Source of the DNA: Voacanga thouarsii
Lineage: Eukaryota > Streptophyta > Magnoliopsida > Gentianales > Apocynaceae
Assembly (NCBI GenBank): GCA_026120185.1
Contig: JANUWF010001218.1
Coordinates: forward strand, 3,596,001 to 3,660,000
Direction: 5' to 3'
Length of the DNA: 64,000 bases
The first letter of the stretch is position 1. The number at the start of each line of letters is the position of its first letter. The notes under the pieces were generated by a model. The model was not told where the DNA came from. It did no database searches and saw only the letters and a list, made by a program, of their open reading frames with translations. The translations under genes were made by a program, and so were the position numbers. Below, in pieces: positions 44,391 to 57,397 of the stretch.

Positions 44391-45272
44391 CACATGCACA
44401 TTTTTTTTTCCTATATGTCATTTCTTAATTTTGCTTGAATCAAAGGTCTATAATTATGGTAAGTACAGGTAAAATAAAAATGTATATTTTTCTTTCCTTG
44501 AAAAATTAATTCTTGACTAAAAACTCCAATAGGGTAAATATTTAGCTAAACAACCACAAGCTGAGGATAAGTTTTTTTTTTTTCCAATTTTTTGGAGCAA
44601 AATTGTTATTGTGGTGGTTTCGTTAGGATAGCAGACTTCATGGGGGAAAAGAACATACTTTTCTGGTTCTGAGCTCCCATACCAAAGCTATACAACAGAA
44701 TAGTCCTTAGGTTGTTTCTAATCACTTTCCTACATTGGAAAAAAAATATAGAATGGCTCCAAATAGCAGAATTTAGGCTCAAAATCAATACGAGCAGTAC
44801 TTTGCACAAAGAACATGTGCATTTTACCTGTTAAATATTTAAATACAATATACCTGAAAGCCCACTATAAAATTTCTGAATTTTTGTTTTAGCTTGAATT
44901 AGCAAAAAGAATACAATCCTCCAACAATTCCAAAAAATCATTAGTCCCCCTACAGTGCCAAAGAGTTAGGTAGTTGTTCAGAAGTATCTACTTAAAACTG
45001 TCCAAGATAAATGCTTCACTTGCCGTCTTTGGCACCAAAAACAGCGAGTTAAATATATGCATTCCCCTACCCCACCTACCATATACAAAAATATGGTCAA
45101 TGTTTCAAAACCTGTACATCAAACTAACAAAACAGCCACCTATTGGTTTCAATACCTGTACAATAGCAAAACAATTGGTCACCAAATATTTATTCACCAT
45201 TTGCTCTTTTGTCGAACATCACCAAACTATCCCAACAAATAGATACAATTCGAAAGCTCAAAAATGACAAAC
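44391..45272. other. Intergenic or intronic DNA beside the PP2A-A exon
   Basis: Small overlapping frames on both strands without recognisable content. The minus strand downstream of the exon shows no further PP2A-A exon. Confidence 0.4.
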
Positions 45273-45377
45273 TTGGTTGACTTGATCTAGCTTGCTAATG
45301 ATATTTAGGCGCATAAAAGGAAATTCATCATTCAAAAGGGAAAGAAATATTGGAAGAAGTTGTAATATTGTTGCATC
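45273..45377 (-). pseudogene. Isolated exon of the PP2A 65-kDa scaffold (A) subunit
   Basis: Exactly 35 codons on the minus strand between an acceptor TTTGCAG (ending at 45378) and a GT donor (45272-45271): starts DATILQLLPIFLSLLNDEFP and ends RLNIISKLDQVNQ. This matches the HEAT-repeat block DATIEQLLPIFLSLLKDEFPDVRLNI of plant PP2A-A (RCN1 family), which scaffolds the catalytic C and regulatory B subunits. FM replaces DV after DEFP. The exon limits coincide with a plausible codon phase, so it was copied from genomic DNA, not from mRNA. I see no preceding or following exon within 700 bp, so I call it a gene fragment; it could also be one exon of a gene with long introns. Confidence 0.72.
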
Positions 45378-45378
45378 C

Positions 45379-46130
45379 TGCAAATGACAAACTAGAGTTG
45401 GAAACTCAATGGAACTTAAGCAACCATACCAAATGTATGTTGACAACCTGATGAAAGCATATGAGTGACATGCAGCAAGCCATTTCCCCTCACTTTCCAA
45501 AACAGAAGAACAAAGTCTATATACATAAAAGTTCATCAGCCCTTCCAACAATCTACTTCAACTGTTACCATTTCCCCCCACTTTCCAAAATTTTCAATAA
45601 GGTAGACTACATCTCATATTGCATCAAATGATTAACAAAATGTCACTACTGCCAAGATAACTACCAGTCTAACGATTAGCAAGAGTGGGAGAAAAAGGGA
45701 TGCCCCTCTAATGATTATCCTTCACAAGTGCAACATTATTATAGTAGTGACAAAAAAATGGAACCTTTAAGTTTTGATAAAAGAAAACAGATTTAAGAAT
45801 TGTAGCTAACAATGACTATGTGAACTTCACAAGATGTCTAACTAGAGTAAAAGGCAACTAGAACAATTAAAGTATGACTGTTCAACTATTGAAATAGAGA
45901 AGCTAATGATATGAGAACTCCCAGTTTGTAAATCATTTAGAATTGGCAATCATTTCTACAAGATATAACTACAAGATATGGTAAATGGATGTCAAGACCT
46001 CTTTTCTTAACGGTTATCTGAGTAAAGACATCTATATGGCTAGAAGGCTTTATTGCTAGAGGTCAAGAACATATAATTTGTAAGTTTAAAAAGTCCATTT
46101 ATAAACTAAAGCAAGTATTGCAAGTACAAT
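45379..46130. other. Probable intron-like or intergenic DNA
   Basis: No open frame of note on either strand. It separates the PP2A-A exon from the copia pol remnant. Confidence 0.4.
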
Positions 46131-47226
46131 GTATGTCTTGATAAGATCGTAAAGTCTTATAATTTTATAGACAATGTGAATGAGCCATACGTATATAGGA
46201 AAATAGAAGGGAATAATGTGTTATTTTTGTTTCTACATATAGATGACATTCTACTCATTGAAAATGATGTAAGAATACTATCATTTATAAATGTTTGGCT
46301 GTCAAGTAAATTTAGCATGAAAGTTATAGGAGAAGTTAGCTACATTCTTGGCATAAAATTTCTTAGAAATATGAAGCAAATAATGTTAGGCTTGTCCTAA
46401 TCTTCTTACATTGACAAGATATGGGCTAAATTTAGGATGGATCAGTGCAAAGAAACAATCATTCTCTTTAAGCACGAATTGACTCTATTTTACAAGTAGT
46501 GTCCTCAAACACAGGAAGAGAAAGATAGAATGAGTAGGATTCCTTATACTTCAGCTATGGAAAGTTTTATGTATGTAATTCGATATCTACTTTCTTGTTG
46601 AGATGGTTAGTAGATATCAATCAAACACAGAGAAAGCATATTGATAAGGTGTAAAGCATATACTCAAGGACATAAAAGGGATAAGAGATTATATACTAGT
46701 CTACAGAGCTGGTGATCTAGTTCCTATTGATTACAAGACTCAAACTTTCAGGCAAATAAAGATGAAAAAAAATCCACTAGTAGACTTGTCTTCACTTTTT
46801 CTAGAGGAACTATTTCATGAAGAAGTATCAAGCAATCTTGCGTTGCTGATTCTATTATAGAGGCTGAGTATGTGGTTACTTCTGAGGCTTCTTAGGAAGC
46901 AGTTTGGTTCTAGAAGTTCCTTATAGAACTAGGAGTAGTGCCACAAATGGATAGGCCCATTATCATATATTGTGAGGATTTTAGAGCAGTGTCATAATGT
47001 AAAAAACTAAGGAATTATAGGAAGGGCAAACATATTGAGAGGATATATCATCTGATCTCGGAGTTCATCCAAAAAAGGAGATATTTATTGGTCAAATTTT
47101 CTTTGCAAATAATCTAGCGGATTTCTTTTCCAAGCCTTTGATCGGGAAAGCATTTCACAGATACCTAGATGTCATAGGGATAGGCACATATAGACTTTCA
47201 TAACCTTTTTAATACAAGTAAGAAAT
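46130..47226 (+). pseudogene. Copia pol remnant: end of reverse transcriptase and RNase H
   Basis: Reads NEPYVYRKIEGNNVLFLFLH then IDDILLIENDV (reverse transcriptase motif, HIDDIL for the usual YVDDIL), SSKFSMKVIGEVSYILGIKF, later the RNase H text KKSTSRLVFTFSRGTISW, AEYVVTSEAS and KHIERIYHLISEFIQ in changing frames with several stops. It ends 40-50 bp before the LTR at 47227. The 5' parts (gag, protease, integrase) are missing. Confidence 0.85.
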
Positions 47227-48690
47227 TGTTGGAATGTATGTTCAAAATAAATTGTGTATTTCTGTATTATTTATTGCAATAAATTATTATATTTATTCAT
47301 GACTATTTGTTTACATATATTTGCACATTGAAGTCTAAGTATGACAAGAAAATGACCTACATGTTAGGTCGCTCTTCACAGTAAGGTATAGGTCATAAAT
47401 GCTTGATATACAAGAAAAATGTTATTCTTGGTCTTTTGATGAAATTGAATATTTCATAAAGATAAGATCATTATACTTTAGGTTCCACATGGGAAATGGT
47501 TTAATTTTAACTAGTGAGTAATTCTCTCACACTATTAGCATAAATGTATTTGGAATACGAAAAATTAGACTTATTGCAGTAGTTTCTTATAAAGTACTAT
47601 ATTTAACGAAACTAGATTGTTACCACTATAGTGCGGACGAGTACCCTAAGACTCAAGTGTAAGTTGATGGTATGTTAAAGCTGGGCTCATATACTTTAAT
47701 GTATGAAGGGTAAGATCTTTTTATGAGATCAATAACCTTTTATGTTTGGTGTATAACTTTAATTAATTCAGATAGGCTTATATAATGAAGTTTCTATACT
47801 ACACTTAGTAAAAATCAAATCACCCTCTTGTGATTATCCAGAATAATCTTAATGATCTAGGGTCTTGGGAACGTAGTTTAGTAATATATGCTTTTAGGTA
47901 GCTTCCAAAGACAAGCAGATATATACTAGAAGTTATGGATTATCGGATTAGATATTTATAGATAGTAGATGTCATTGAGAAATGTATTAATATATATTTT
48001 CTATCTCAATAATAGGTGTTTCATGGAGGGATATTTTCTTCATTACACCTGTAGGTCAAAGATACTGAATTTGTAATATTGTTCTTCCGATAAATATTTC
48101 TATATTGTGATAAATGAAATATTTAAAATGATAAAATACAATTATTTGTTAGTAAGAGCATTTTACTCATTTTAGTAACTAAGAATAATATATCTTTTGG
48201 TCTCCATAGTAGCTCAAGTAACCTTAGAAATTTAATTACTGTGTGGGCTTACTAGATGAGATAATAATTAGAAGAATTATTCTAAAAATCCAATATTTAT
48301 TTGGTTGGTCTGCAATAAGATAATGGTCTATTTTATTAATTAGATTATTAACTAATTATTTTAGACAATTTTATATTGGGCCTAAGCGAAATAATTAATT
48401 AATGAAAGAGATTAAAATCAATCTTGGACTAAGAAGTCGACTGGCTGAATTCTTGGCCCATTGACAGCCAAGAGTGGTGACCACTACGATATTAATAACC
48501 CTAGGATGGTCGGCCACCATCAAGAAGGTGGGAGGCACAGGGGTTTTTGTTTCGCACGCAATTCAGTTTTAACCGAGAACAATTTTTTGTGAGTTCAACC
48601 GAAGAAAAACCCTAACCCTAACCCCTAGAGTGTGCTGCCATTCTCTCCCTTCTCTCTTCTCTCTTCCACATTCTTCCTAGCTTCTTATTC
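47227..48690 (+). mobile_element. Copia 3' LTR following the pol remnant
   Basis: Starts TGTTGGAATGTATGTTC and shares landmarks in the same order as LTRs A and B: TTCACAGTAAGGTATAG, TTATAAAGTACTATAT, GCGGACGAGTACCCTAAGAC, GATCTAGGGTCTTGGGAA. The right limit is uncertain, somewhere near a CA around 48690-48700. It belongs to a related but distinct subfamily. Confidence 0.68.
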
Positions 48691-51509
48691 TAGTTTTCTA
48701 TGTTCACCGGTAAACGACCCACATTAGATGTGGGAAACTCTTGAAAATGAAAAGATGGAGCTTTTGTGTTTGTTTAATGCGAAGCAATAAGTGCTTGGTT
48801 GGTTTATTTGCGGACCAAGTGCTTGTCACAAATCAAGAGGTGCCAAGTTCAAGCAATCCACCTAAGCAGGTTCTGTTTAACCCAACTTTACTATCGATAG
48901 TCGGCCCATTACAACGGAATAGTATCTCCTATATACTAATGAAAAATTTATTTAAAAATTTTAAATCCACAATGTTCTTGTTTTTTCCCATGATCCTTCA
49001 GACTTTGCATTTGGTAAATCCAAAGAATCCCGTCTATGTCATATGTTCAATTTTAAACCCATTTTCGGTGGTGGGTTCAATTTTTAATTCATTTTGGTCA
49101 AAAATCCAAACAAGGCCAAAGGTGCAACTAGCAGCCCCAAAGAAGGGCGAGAGGAGGATAAGGCAGAGATAAGGAAGTTAGAGTTTGTAATTAAGAGTGA
49201 GTTTGGATTGTATATATTCATATCAATCCAAAACTCACTTTAATTCAAAATAGTAATAATTTAAATAATTTTTATTTCTCAAAAATTATCATATACTCAT
49301 AACATATTATATTATCTCTCTCTGACTCCACTTTAGGTCCCACATGACCCACATATTTAATAAAATTTTAGTATATTCAAACATACTCATCTCAATCTAA
49401 TTTTTGTCCACTTACATTCTAAATGAGTTTTTTTCTTTATCCCTTAAAATTTTAAAATTATAATTCAATCAAATCACATAGTGGATAAATGATGGACAAA
49501 AAGGAATAATTGCAAATATTAAAATCTTAGAGGGGTAATATTGATCAAAGTAGAAAAGAACGAGCATAGTTATAAAGACTAATTTTTTTGGGGGGCAAAA
49601 ATATCATAAAACCTTCCTTTTTGAAAGTGTCTTTGACAATCTTGCCCTTTAGATATCCCTAATTTTACAAAACTTTCAATTTTACCTTTCAAATTTTACA
49701 ATTTTTGCAATCGTGTCATCCTTCCGCAAAATATCCGTCCTTCATCATGTAGTGTAAACGTTAGTCTTCTGTTTTAGTAGGCGAAGAGTGAGATTGATCA
49801 AATTTTTTATTACTATTTTTTGCTATGATCTTTTTAAATGTGACATCAGGAAAGGATTTTTTAAAAATAATTTGTCATCAATAAAGAATTTATTATTCCT
49901 TAATTTTGCACCGAAACATTAAGGTTCGATAATTTTGTGATATAAATTCTTGAGTAAAAACATTTATCAACAATAATTTTAAGAATTAACTTTTAACTTT
50001 TTTTTGCGATTCAATAATCTTAAGATTACTCTTTTACATTTTTTCAAATCTAACCATATATAAAAAATAACATATTTTACCATTTAATAAATAAAACTAT
50101 TACATAAAGATGAAGAAGAATGATTCAGTTCTTGACGAATAATAATTTTTTTGATATTTTTATAAAAAGAAAAAATAAATTTAAAAGTAGAAGTGAATTA
50201 CAAAAAAAAACCTAAAAAAAAAAGTGAAAGATGTGTAAATCGCAATAATATTTTCTTATCATATATAAAAATTAAAAAGACAACACCACATTGTGATACT
50301 TGAGTGTATAAAAATACCTCTAAAATAAATAATTTGAAAGTCACGTGATGGACTTCGTGAATATTTAATAATTTTAATTGATAAAAGAATTATTTTTTAA
50401 ATATTTTAAAAATTCGAAAACTAAAATCACACATTTTAAAATTTAAAAATGAAAATCAAAATTTGTATAAATTCCATCATGATTGACATATTTTGCCCTA
50501 AATTCTCTTTCAAGGTGCCCAAGTAAATTAGTAGTAATGCTTCAAGAAATTGATGAAATATCTAGTAATTTTTTATTTTTAAAAGCACAAATCATATTTT
50601 AGTATCAATTTTCTATTTTTCAATATTTATATTGCAAAATATTAAGCAATCACGTGCACATGATATAGGTCGTGAAAGCCTTTGAATTCAGGTTACAGCA
50701 TCTGCAAAGAACAACGAAAAAGACAGTGAATATGTGAGAGTAAAAGAAATAAACCAAAATTATATATCCTCCGTCCGGATTTAAATATCTACATTCGTGC
50801 CAAAACCCAATTTCAAAATGAGACATTTAAACAGTACATAAATGATGAAGAAAACAACTCTGAATAGCCACAAATCCACCTAACAAACAATATTCAGAAA
50901 GACTTCACACAGTTTCTGGGGCTTGGTTTGGCAAATTTTTACAGAGATTGTGCAACCAGCATCGATATCTTCCCTACCCATAAGCATTCTAAATAGCCGT
51001 ACAAAGCTTTACTCTATAAAAACTTCTGGTATTTCTAAGCAATGTACCAAAAAAAAAAAAAAAAAAAAAAAGGAATCCAAGAGAACCCCAGCAAGGTAAG
51101 GGTCAAAATTCAAAAGCCAAGGTGGAAGCATAGAGCTAACTACTGTTCGGACAGTCCATAAATTTGCAAGTAAAACTTCCAACAGCAAAACTAGAGTAAA
51201 TGAACTCACAGTTCCAAACTCCATGACTCAACATCAGATTATAGGAGCCTAACTATATTGCTAAAGGCTCACAAGACTCAGCATTCTACTACATATTCTG
51301 AAAAACAGTTTTGTTGGGGCAACGAAAACAATTACACTTAGAGCATGAGCAGAAGAACAGGACATGTCTGGTCGGACTTGGAAAAAGACGAGAAAAATGT
51401 GACCCATAGTTACCATTTAGCTTCCTCTCCCCTCTTCAAAAGCCCTGCTTGCATTGCATTCCTACTCAATTCTCCCAACCCCAATAAAAAAGAAAAAGAA
51501 AGAAAAAAC
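48691..51509. other. AT-rich intergenic DNA downstream of the F-box gene
   Basis: A 143-codon open frame at 48741-49172 has no recognisable domain and I do not count it as a gene. 49197-49241 is a hairpin (AGTGAGTTTGGATTG and its near-complement). CTCCGTCCGGATTTAAATAT at about 50769 resembles one end of a Stowaway MITE. 50690-51509 is presumably 3' flank or 3' UTR of the F-box gene. Poly-A run at about 51050-51071. Confidence 0.4.
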
Positions 51510-52960
51510 CTAGTTTTCCTCTGGTTGGAAAAGAAGTTCTGCTTTTGGGGATGCTCTTGAGAAACGCATCAACTCCTTTGATATCCTCAGCCGCTCAAGT
51601 AGACAAAGTTTTTCATCTTCTTCGACAAAGATTTGTTCAAGTGATGAGGAAAAGCCAAGTAAAAGCTTTACAAACAGCAGTTCAGCTCCTGAACCCTTGA
51701 AATGTTTCACCTTCAAAATACTTAGTGCTTTAAAGCTTCTCTCCTTGTGAACTTGTTCACCCAGGTAATTTAGTACTTTTGAGTCACTGGTCACAGCTGA
51801 AGACACCTATAAGAGAAAGTATGTCATGCCTGTCATTTTACATGGTAAATTTGGGTGAATGAGCATTCCAATTCACTATACTTACCTGAATTGCAAAATT
51901 ATGCAAATTGGGGGAACTCTGGAGTAAGCAAAGAATGCAAGCTATCTGATCCAAATCAAAGCTGATGTCTAGTACAGAAATTTCTTTCAAATAATCAAGT
52001 TCGGTTCCAAGCCTCACTGGAACAGTCCCTGCTGCCAAATACTTCAAAACACACGAGTGAGGTAAGCCATTAATCTATTAGCAAGGTAAAAAGAATAAAA
52101 ATGCAGCTCACCTTAAGAGAAAATCCATTTAAGGAAAGCCTCCGAAGTCTGGGCCAGCAGCCAAGAAGCTCCTTCAAAGTGATTCCTTCACCCTCTCCAT
52201 AATGTTGAACCCCATTTGGCAGGGAAACATAAGCATATGTCATTTTTTGGCAGATTTTCTTTAGCGAGCTTAATTCTATATAATCATTGTCAGCTTGAGT
52301 CAGCCTTTTAAGTTTCGGGGCGTCTATATGAAAATCACGGATACCCTGGCACCTTCGTAACTTCAGACTGACTAATAGAGGGGTGCACAGGACTGATGGC
52401 TCCAACATTATTTGTTGTAGACTGAGCCTTTTGAGCTTGTAGAAAACTTGAAGATCATTTGGCGCTTTGAGAATACAGTTAGAGATGGCCAAATAGGTAA
52501 GTTCTGGACAAGAGAAAATATAACTAGGAATTCTGTAATGGTTACTGCCAGAATTATCAAGTGTGAGTTCTCTTATACCCTTCCTAGACAGGAATAGCAT
52601 CCATAAATCGATATCAGAGAATCCTGCAGGACTCAAATTTGGAATATCGATAACAAATTTCAGTATAGATCCAAGATGCTGTAAGAGTATTCTATTGACT
52701 ATCTTAATGTAGTCATTCTGGAATTCAGTGCTTGATCTTCTTTTTCTTTGCATGATTTCTTTGCAGAACTTCTTGTCAAGCACAATCCACGGATAATCAA
52801 CCCAGACATGTCTCCACTTTCTTGACAAAATACTTGTTCTCACTGCATCTTGAATGGGCATGTATCTTAGGATACAATCCATAACATTTCTAGGAAGGCC
52901 TGAGATTTTATCTACTGCATCCCCTTCATCCTCAACCATGTGTTCATTAGCTTCTGCCAT
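51510..52960 (-). CDS. F-box/LRR (FBD-type) protein, three coding exons
   Basis: Probable substrate adaptor of an SCF (SKP1-cullin-F-box) ubiquitin ligase; the target is unknown. Exons on the minus strand: 52960-52112 (849 nt, donor GTGAGC), 52041-51886 (156 nt, acceptor TTGAAG, donor GTAAG) and 51806-51510 (297 nt, acceptor CTTATAG). All junctions are phase 0 and give 433 residues, normal for the family. The F-box is at residues about 17-60 (DKISGLPRNVMDCILRYMPI, then SILSRKWRHVW). Leucine-rich stretches follow (LWMLFLSRKGIRELTLDNS, CPELTYLAISNC, KLKRLSLQQ, TPLLVSLKLRRC), and then an FBD-like C-terminus (LLFVKLLLGFSSSLEQIFVEE). I chose the ATG at 52960 (MAEANEH); the frame is open to an ATG at 53029, but those residues (MLGNILKWILW...) look like leader. 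A donor-like CAG/GTAATT at about 53651 suggests an intron in the 5' UTR. A diverged paralogue lies at 58191-59367. Confidence 0.88.
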
Positions 52961-53974
52961 GGTTCTTCTAATCATGCACCCACCCAAAACTAAATACCAA
53001 AGTATCCACTTAAGTATATTTCCCAACAAAACTTTCCATTGTTTATCCTTAAATCAATCTTCCATTTACAAATTATTTCTAATAAATTGGAAACAATACA
53101 GAATCTACTTCTATGGAAAAGTATTCTGAATGGGTTACTGCTTGACATCTTTTGTTTCATTCTTTGTTTATAGAATTTTTTTTGGGGGGTGGGGGAAGGA
53201 AATGCTCCTCCAAAAGGCTACTATTTCAAAAACAAAAAGAACACAAATAAAGCGAGAAAGCTATGATTGCAATACAATGACTCCCTCTCCTTCTTCCTCA
53301 ACAAAAAACCTGGAGAAAGGAAAACGAAAGCCCTTTCCTCCAAAAGGGAAGAACAAATCGATGAACTACAATGATAGCTTAAAAAGGCTGCACCTTTACC
53401 AAAGCAATAGAACAATAACTACAACTAATCATTACCATTTTAACTGTCTCATATATGCCTACACAATATCCAACGCAAATACTTTTCTACTCACTCGATC
53501 ACTTGCAATCAGAGTGGAATAGACAGAAAGTAGTTCAAGAACTAAAAATACAAAGGCCCTTTATCATATGGAGAAAGAAATATACTAGATCAGAAGCAGA
53601 GGCGGATATGAATGTACAAAATCGTGCTCAGACAAAACCATAATTACCTGACTAATCATTTTCAGTCTTCAAAGAAGCCCCAAACAAGTCTGCATCCCGG
53701 GTATTTTCATTTTCAGGTGTGGGTTTAGCTGGCTTTGGTGGTATTTGTAGTGGGGGCGTGGTCGTCCGGGGCCGACGTTGGCTTTTGTGCCGACGAAACT
53801 TCAAAAAATGTAAAATACATTTGGGTCCCTGAAGTTTAGAGAAAATACTAGCAGATCCTGAGTTTGGGGTCAAATTATGATATGCTCCCCGATGATGGTG
53901 TTGAATGCAAATTGAGCTTGGAAGGAGAATTATTGGGGAACAAGAACACTTTGAGAGTGCATGTTAATTTAGAT
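52961..53974. other. 5' flank of the F-box gene
   Basis: Probably holds the 5' UTR, a possible UTR intron (about 52990-53651) and the promoter. Short frames at 53130-53522 and 53652-53873 overlap this region and have no recognisable domain. No clear TATA box was chosen. Confidence 0.45.
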
Positions 53975-54439
53975 TAGGGATGAAAATAGGTTAGATCTTA
54001 AAAAATAAGTCAGATTTGGATTTAAAATCAAACATGTATAACTAAATAGATCAGACCTATTGAGTTAAAATTTGGTTTGAAGTCTATCAATTCTGGCCTA
54101 TTTATATATTATATTAATAATTATTTTACATCACATATTAATTATAATATATATTATATTTATATATATCTTATATAATAATTATTTTATACATATAAAA
54201 CATATTTTATGTATAATTTATTAACTTTAACATATATATTTTAAATATAAAACACCTAAACTAAAATGAGATTAAAAAAAAGAATTTAAAACAAATTTTT
54301 AAACAGGTCAAACTTTTATACAAACCAGAGTATAAAAAAAAAGTCTTATATAAGTTAACATGTCAGCTTCAAGCCTTAAGTCTACAATACATGCTTGGCC
54401 TATTTAGTCAAAGAATGGTCCGACTCATTCCCATCCCTA
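53975..54439 (+). mobile_element. hAT-type MITE, 465 bp
   Basis: Inverted ends TAGGGATGAAAATAGG and CATTCCCATCCCTA, with a perfect 8-bp target duplication ATTTAGAT (53967-53974 and 54440-54447). The inside is AT-rich and non-coding. It is a different family from the hAT at 27952 (TAGGGATG against TAGCAATG ends). Confidence 0.9.
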
Positions 54440-56195
54440 ATTTAGATAAAGTATATAGAGTATCAAATCTCTCACTTGTGACAAAAATAAAATTAATATA
54501 TATATTTTTATAATAATTAATTTGTATATCTATTTATCTTAGATTGATATAACATACTTTTTGTGTAAAAAATAATATTGTGGTATACTTCTTCCAAAAA
54601 CACACAAAAAAAATTCACTAAATAGATAATTTGAAATCAAAATGAGCTTTACCATAAACAACAAATGTTCCATGATAAGGCGATTGATCGTGGTAAGAAT
54701 AGAGTCAGAAACTTAAAGTTGGGAAAGAGGCAAGCATAGAAAAGCAAATGATAGATGATAATTTTGTAAATTAAAAAAATCAAGGACTGAAAAGTAAAAT
54801 TTATGGGAAAAAAAATCGATGCTTTAGGCCAAATATGATTTTTAAAATCTTGGGGGGTCAAATGCCACTCCTTGTCCGTTAAATTTATTCTTGAATTTTG
54901 GATTCAATTCACATATTTATCCCTAATTTATCTAGAAAAATAATAAATAAAGTTCTAACTTATGTTATGAGGAATTTTTTGTTTTGAAAAATGAATACTA
55001 TTACACTTAATTTCAAATTTAGAGTTATTCAAGTAATTACACATATAACAATAAACAACTAATACAATTAGTCTTAGAAAACAACTAATGTAATTTATAC
55101 TTTTAAATAAAACATGTTAAATAGAATCATATAAATGAACTAAATAAATATAAATAGAAAAATAACAAAAAGGAAAACTTAAAAATTATCATCAATAATC
55201 AAGCATCTCTTCCAAAATATTACATGACGCTCCTTTAAAGGCTTAAAGTCAATAAAATCTCCTTAATTTTAGTTGAATATTTTATGTTATAAAAATTCAT
55301 AAATAAAAATTAATTAATTTTTTTAATCTTACCCTAGGTAATCATATCAAAAATGGCTTGGATGGGCCAATATTTAAATTTTGTCTATTAAATTCTTGCA
55401 TGCTAATTCAATTTCCATTGAATTTGACAATTTGTTGTAAAAAGATGTATCTTACCACATGTATGGTTCAAAAAGGAGGAGGGGGAGGGAGTGAGGAATT
55501 TTTGCTTCTATTAATAAAAATAAATATAATTTATTTCTATTTTGTTTGGTTTGAGTAGAAAAAAAATAAATGACAAATATTATTTTAATTTACGTCATAA
55601 TCTGTTTGAATTTGAATGAATAATTTTTCTAATAGGGAGGGAGAGAGTTTAATCTTTCTAATCTACTTCTCTTTCATCTTTTCTTCCTAACCAAACATGC
55701 TTAGATTTACATTCCTTCCTCTTTTCCTCCATCTGTCTACCTCAACCAAATACGCTGGGATCTCTAATAACAAATTCAGACCAAAATTTGGGGGGAAAAA
55801 AGCCTGTAAAAACAAAGGAAACAAGGAGACTCATAAACAAATTTAATTGACTCCATTATTCCTTTCTCCAAGTATTACTCTTTCTAGTAGATGTTGTCTG
55901 TGAACAAAGACAACTTTTAAAACCACAAATGATCATGAAGAGGCTTTGGAAGGCCAACATGCATACGTATAAAAAGAAATTTCATCTCTGTTATAGTGGG
56001 AAATGTTAATCAATTAAAACAATGGAGTTGATTCAAGATCTAATGACTTAAGCTCTTGAGTTACAATTAGATCTGTTAAATATGAGCTCTACAGGTTTTA
56101 TTGTTATCAAGGTTGAAGATCCATACCACTCTTAAAACCATTTGGATGCAATTCTTTCTCATTGCCGGTACATTTGTTTCAGCCTTCCAGACATG
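54440..56195. other. AT-rich intergenic DNA
   Basis: No coding sequence recognised. Inverted ends GTTTGGTTTGAGTAG (about 55543) and CTACCTCAACCAAATAC (about 55737) may bound a small MITE. 55850-56195 has a less AT-rich text that may be an exon relic of an unknown gene; it continues after the solo LTR at 57393. Confidence 0.4.
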
Positions 56196-56200
56196 GTTAT

Positions 56201-57392
56201 TGTTGGGGATATGCCCTAGAGTCAATTTGTACTTATACTATTGTCATTATGTTTTATATAATAATATGAGACTTTCCTTTCCATGAATAGTGAGTTTTGT
56301 TTTGTGGTCATTAAGTACGTGACTTGATAGTAAAACCCTACAATGAATACAATGACTATTCTAAAACTGTCCATAATCGATTATTATTATTGAAATAATA
56401 ATAAATTAAGATTAGTATATTTGTGACTTGATGGCTATGTTTTACTAGCTATGGATATTTGTGATATCGAGTCAATACATAAATAAATGTTAGAGAACAT
56501 TGTATTGGACATGACCCACTGTGAGAGTATTTCATGGAATATGTCATAAGTACTTTCTAGCCATAATAATATTGAAAGTCCTTCGACCTAAATTCATCAT
56601 AGTTTCCTACTTGATAAATTCTATATTTTGACATTGTCTAAAGTTGTCTTTAACCAGATAATAAATTAGACTACTGTTGGATATAGAATAAATCAAGGAG
56701 AGGAATATGATTGATTGTGAAGGAATTTGTCCCTCTCAATTATGGGAGAGATATCCATGGGCCCCTTGATAAGTTAGACTAGAAACCACTTATAACTTGT
56801 GGGTCATTTAAATATGATTTAGGCACACTGCCAGTGTTAAATGAACCTATAGGGTCACACAATAAGCGAACTTGTTAGGTTATTTTTCTGATGACCAGAT
56901 TTGATGAATCTGGAAATATGTCTAAGTTAATCGTACTTAGAAAATTTACTAGATACAATGAATCTGGAAATATGTCCACATTCGATATATCTGGATGATG
57001 TCCAGATTATAAGAATCTGACTCGATAAATTAATTAGTTAAATTACCGAGATAATGGCAGAATCTTATCATATCAGTTTTATTTTAATTTGAATTTAAAT
57101 TAGAATATGATAAGATATTATTTCGGTTGAGAATATTCGTGCCATTCTCTACCAGAAGAGAAGTGCTAGCACTCCCCGAGTATCGAGTGAGTTCGCGGTG
57201 TGTATCCGATAGAGGACATTCGCAGCCGTGATTGTTCGGGTTGAACGTACAACAGCGCAATCAGAATCGAAGGATTTCGATTACAGCAACCAGAGGTAAT
57301 TCTTAAACCTTAAATCTTTTTAATCGTTTACTTGGATCCTCAGGAGGGATTCGTGGATGTTTTTCGCGTTTAGGAGTCCACGAATTCTAACA
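56201..57392 (+). mobile_element. Copia solo LTR, 1,192 bp
   Basis: Starts TGTTGGGGATATGCCCTAGA and ends CCACGAATTCTAACA. Flanks GTTAT (56196-56200) and GTTAC (57393-57397) form a 5-bp target duplication with one change. No internal sequence. The ATATGCCC start links it to the family of LTRs A and B, but it is shorter. Confidence 0.88.
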
Positions 57393-57397
57393 GTTAC

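Noticed and set aside
48604..48628. CCCTAACCCTAACCCC, possible telomere-like repeat
   Set aside because: Only two and a half units, and not the usual plant heptamer CCCTAAA; lies within LTR leader text where 'CCCTAA' is common.
48741..49172. 143-codon open frame after the copia LTR
   Set aside because: No recognisable domain, starts in LTR-adjacent DNA, no promoter or splice support.
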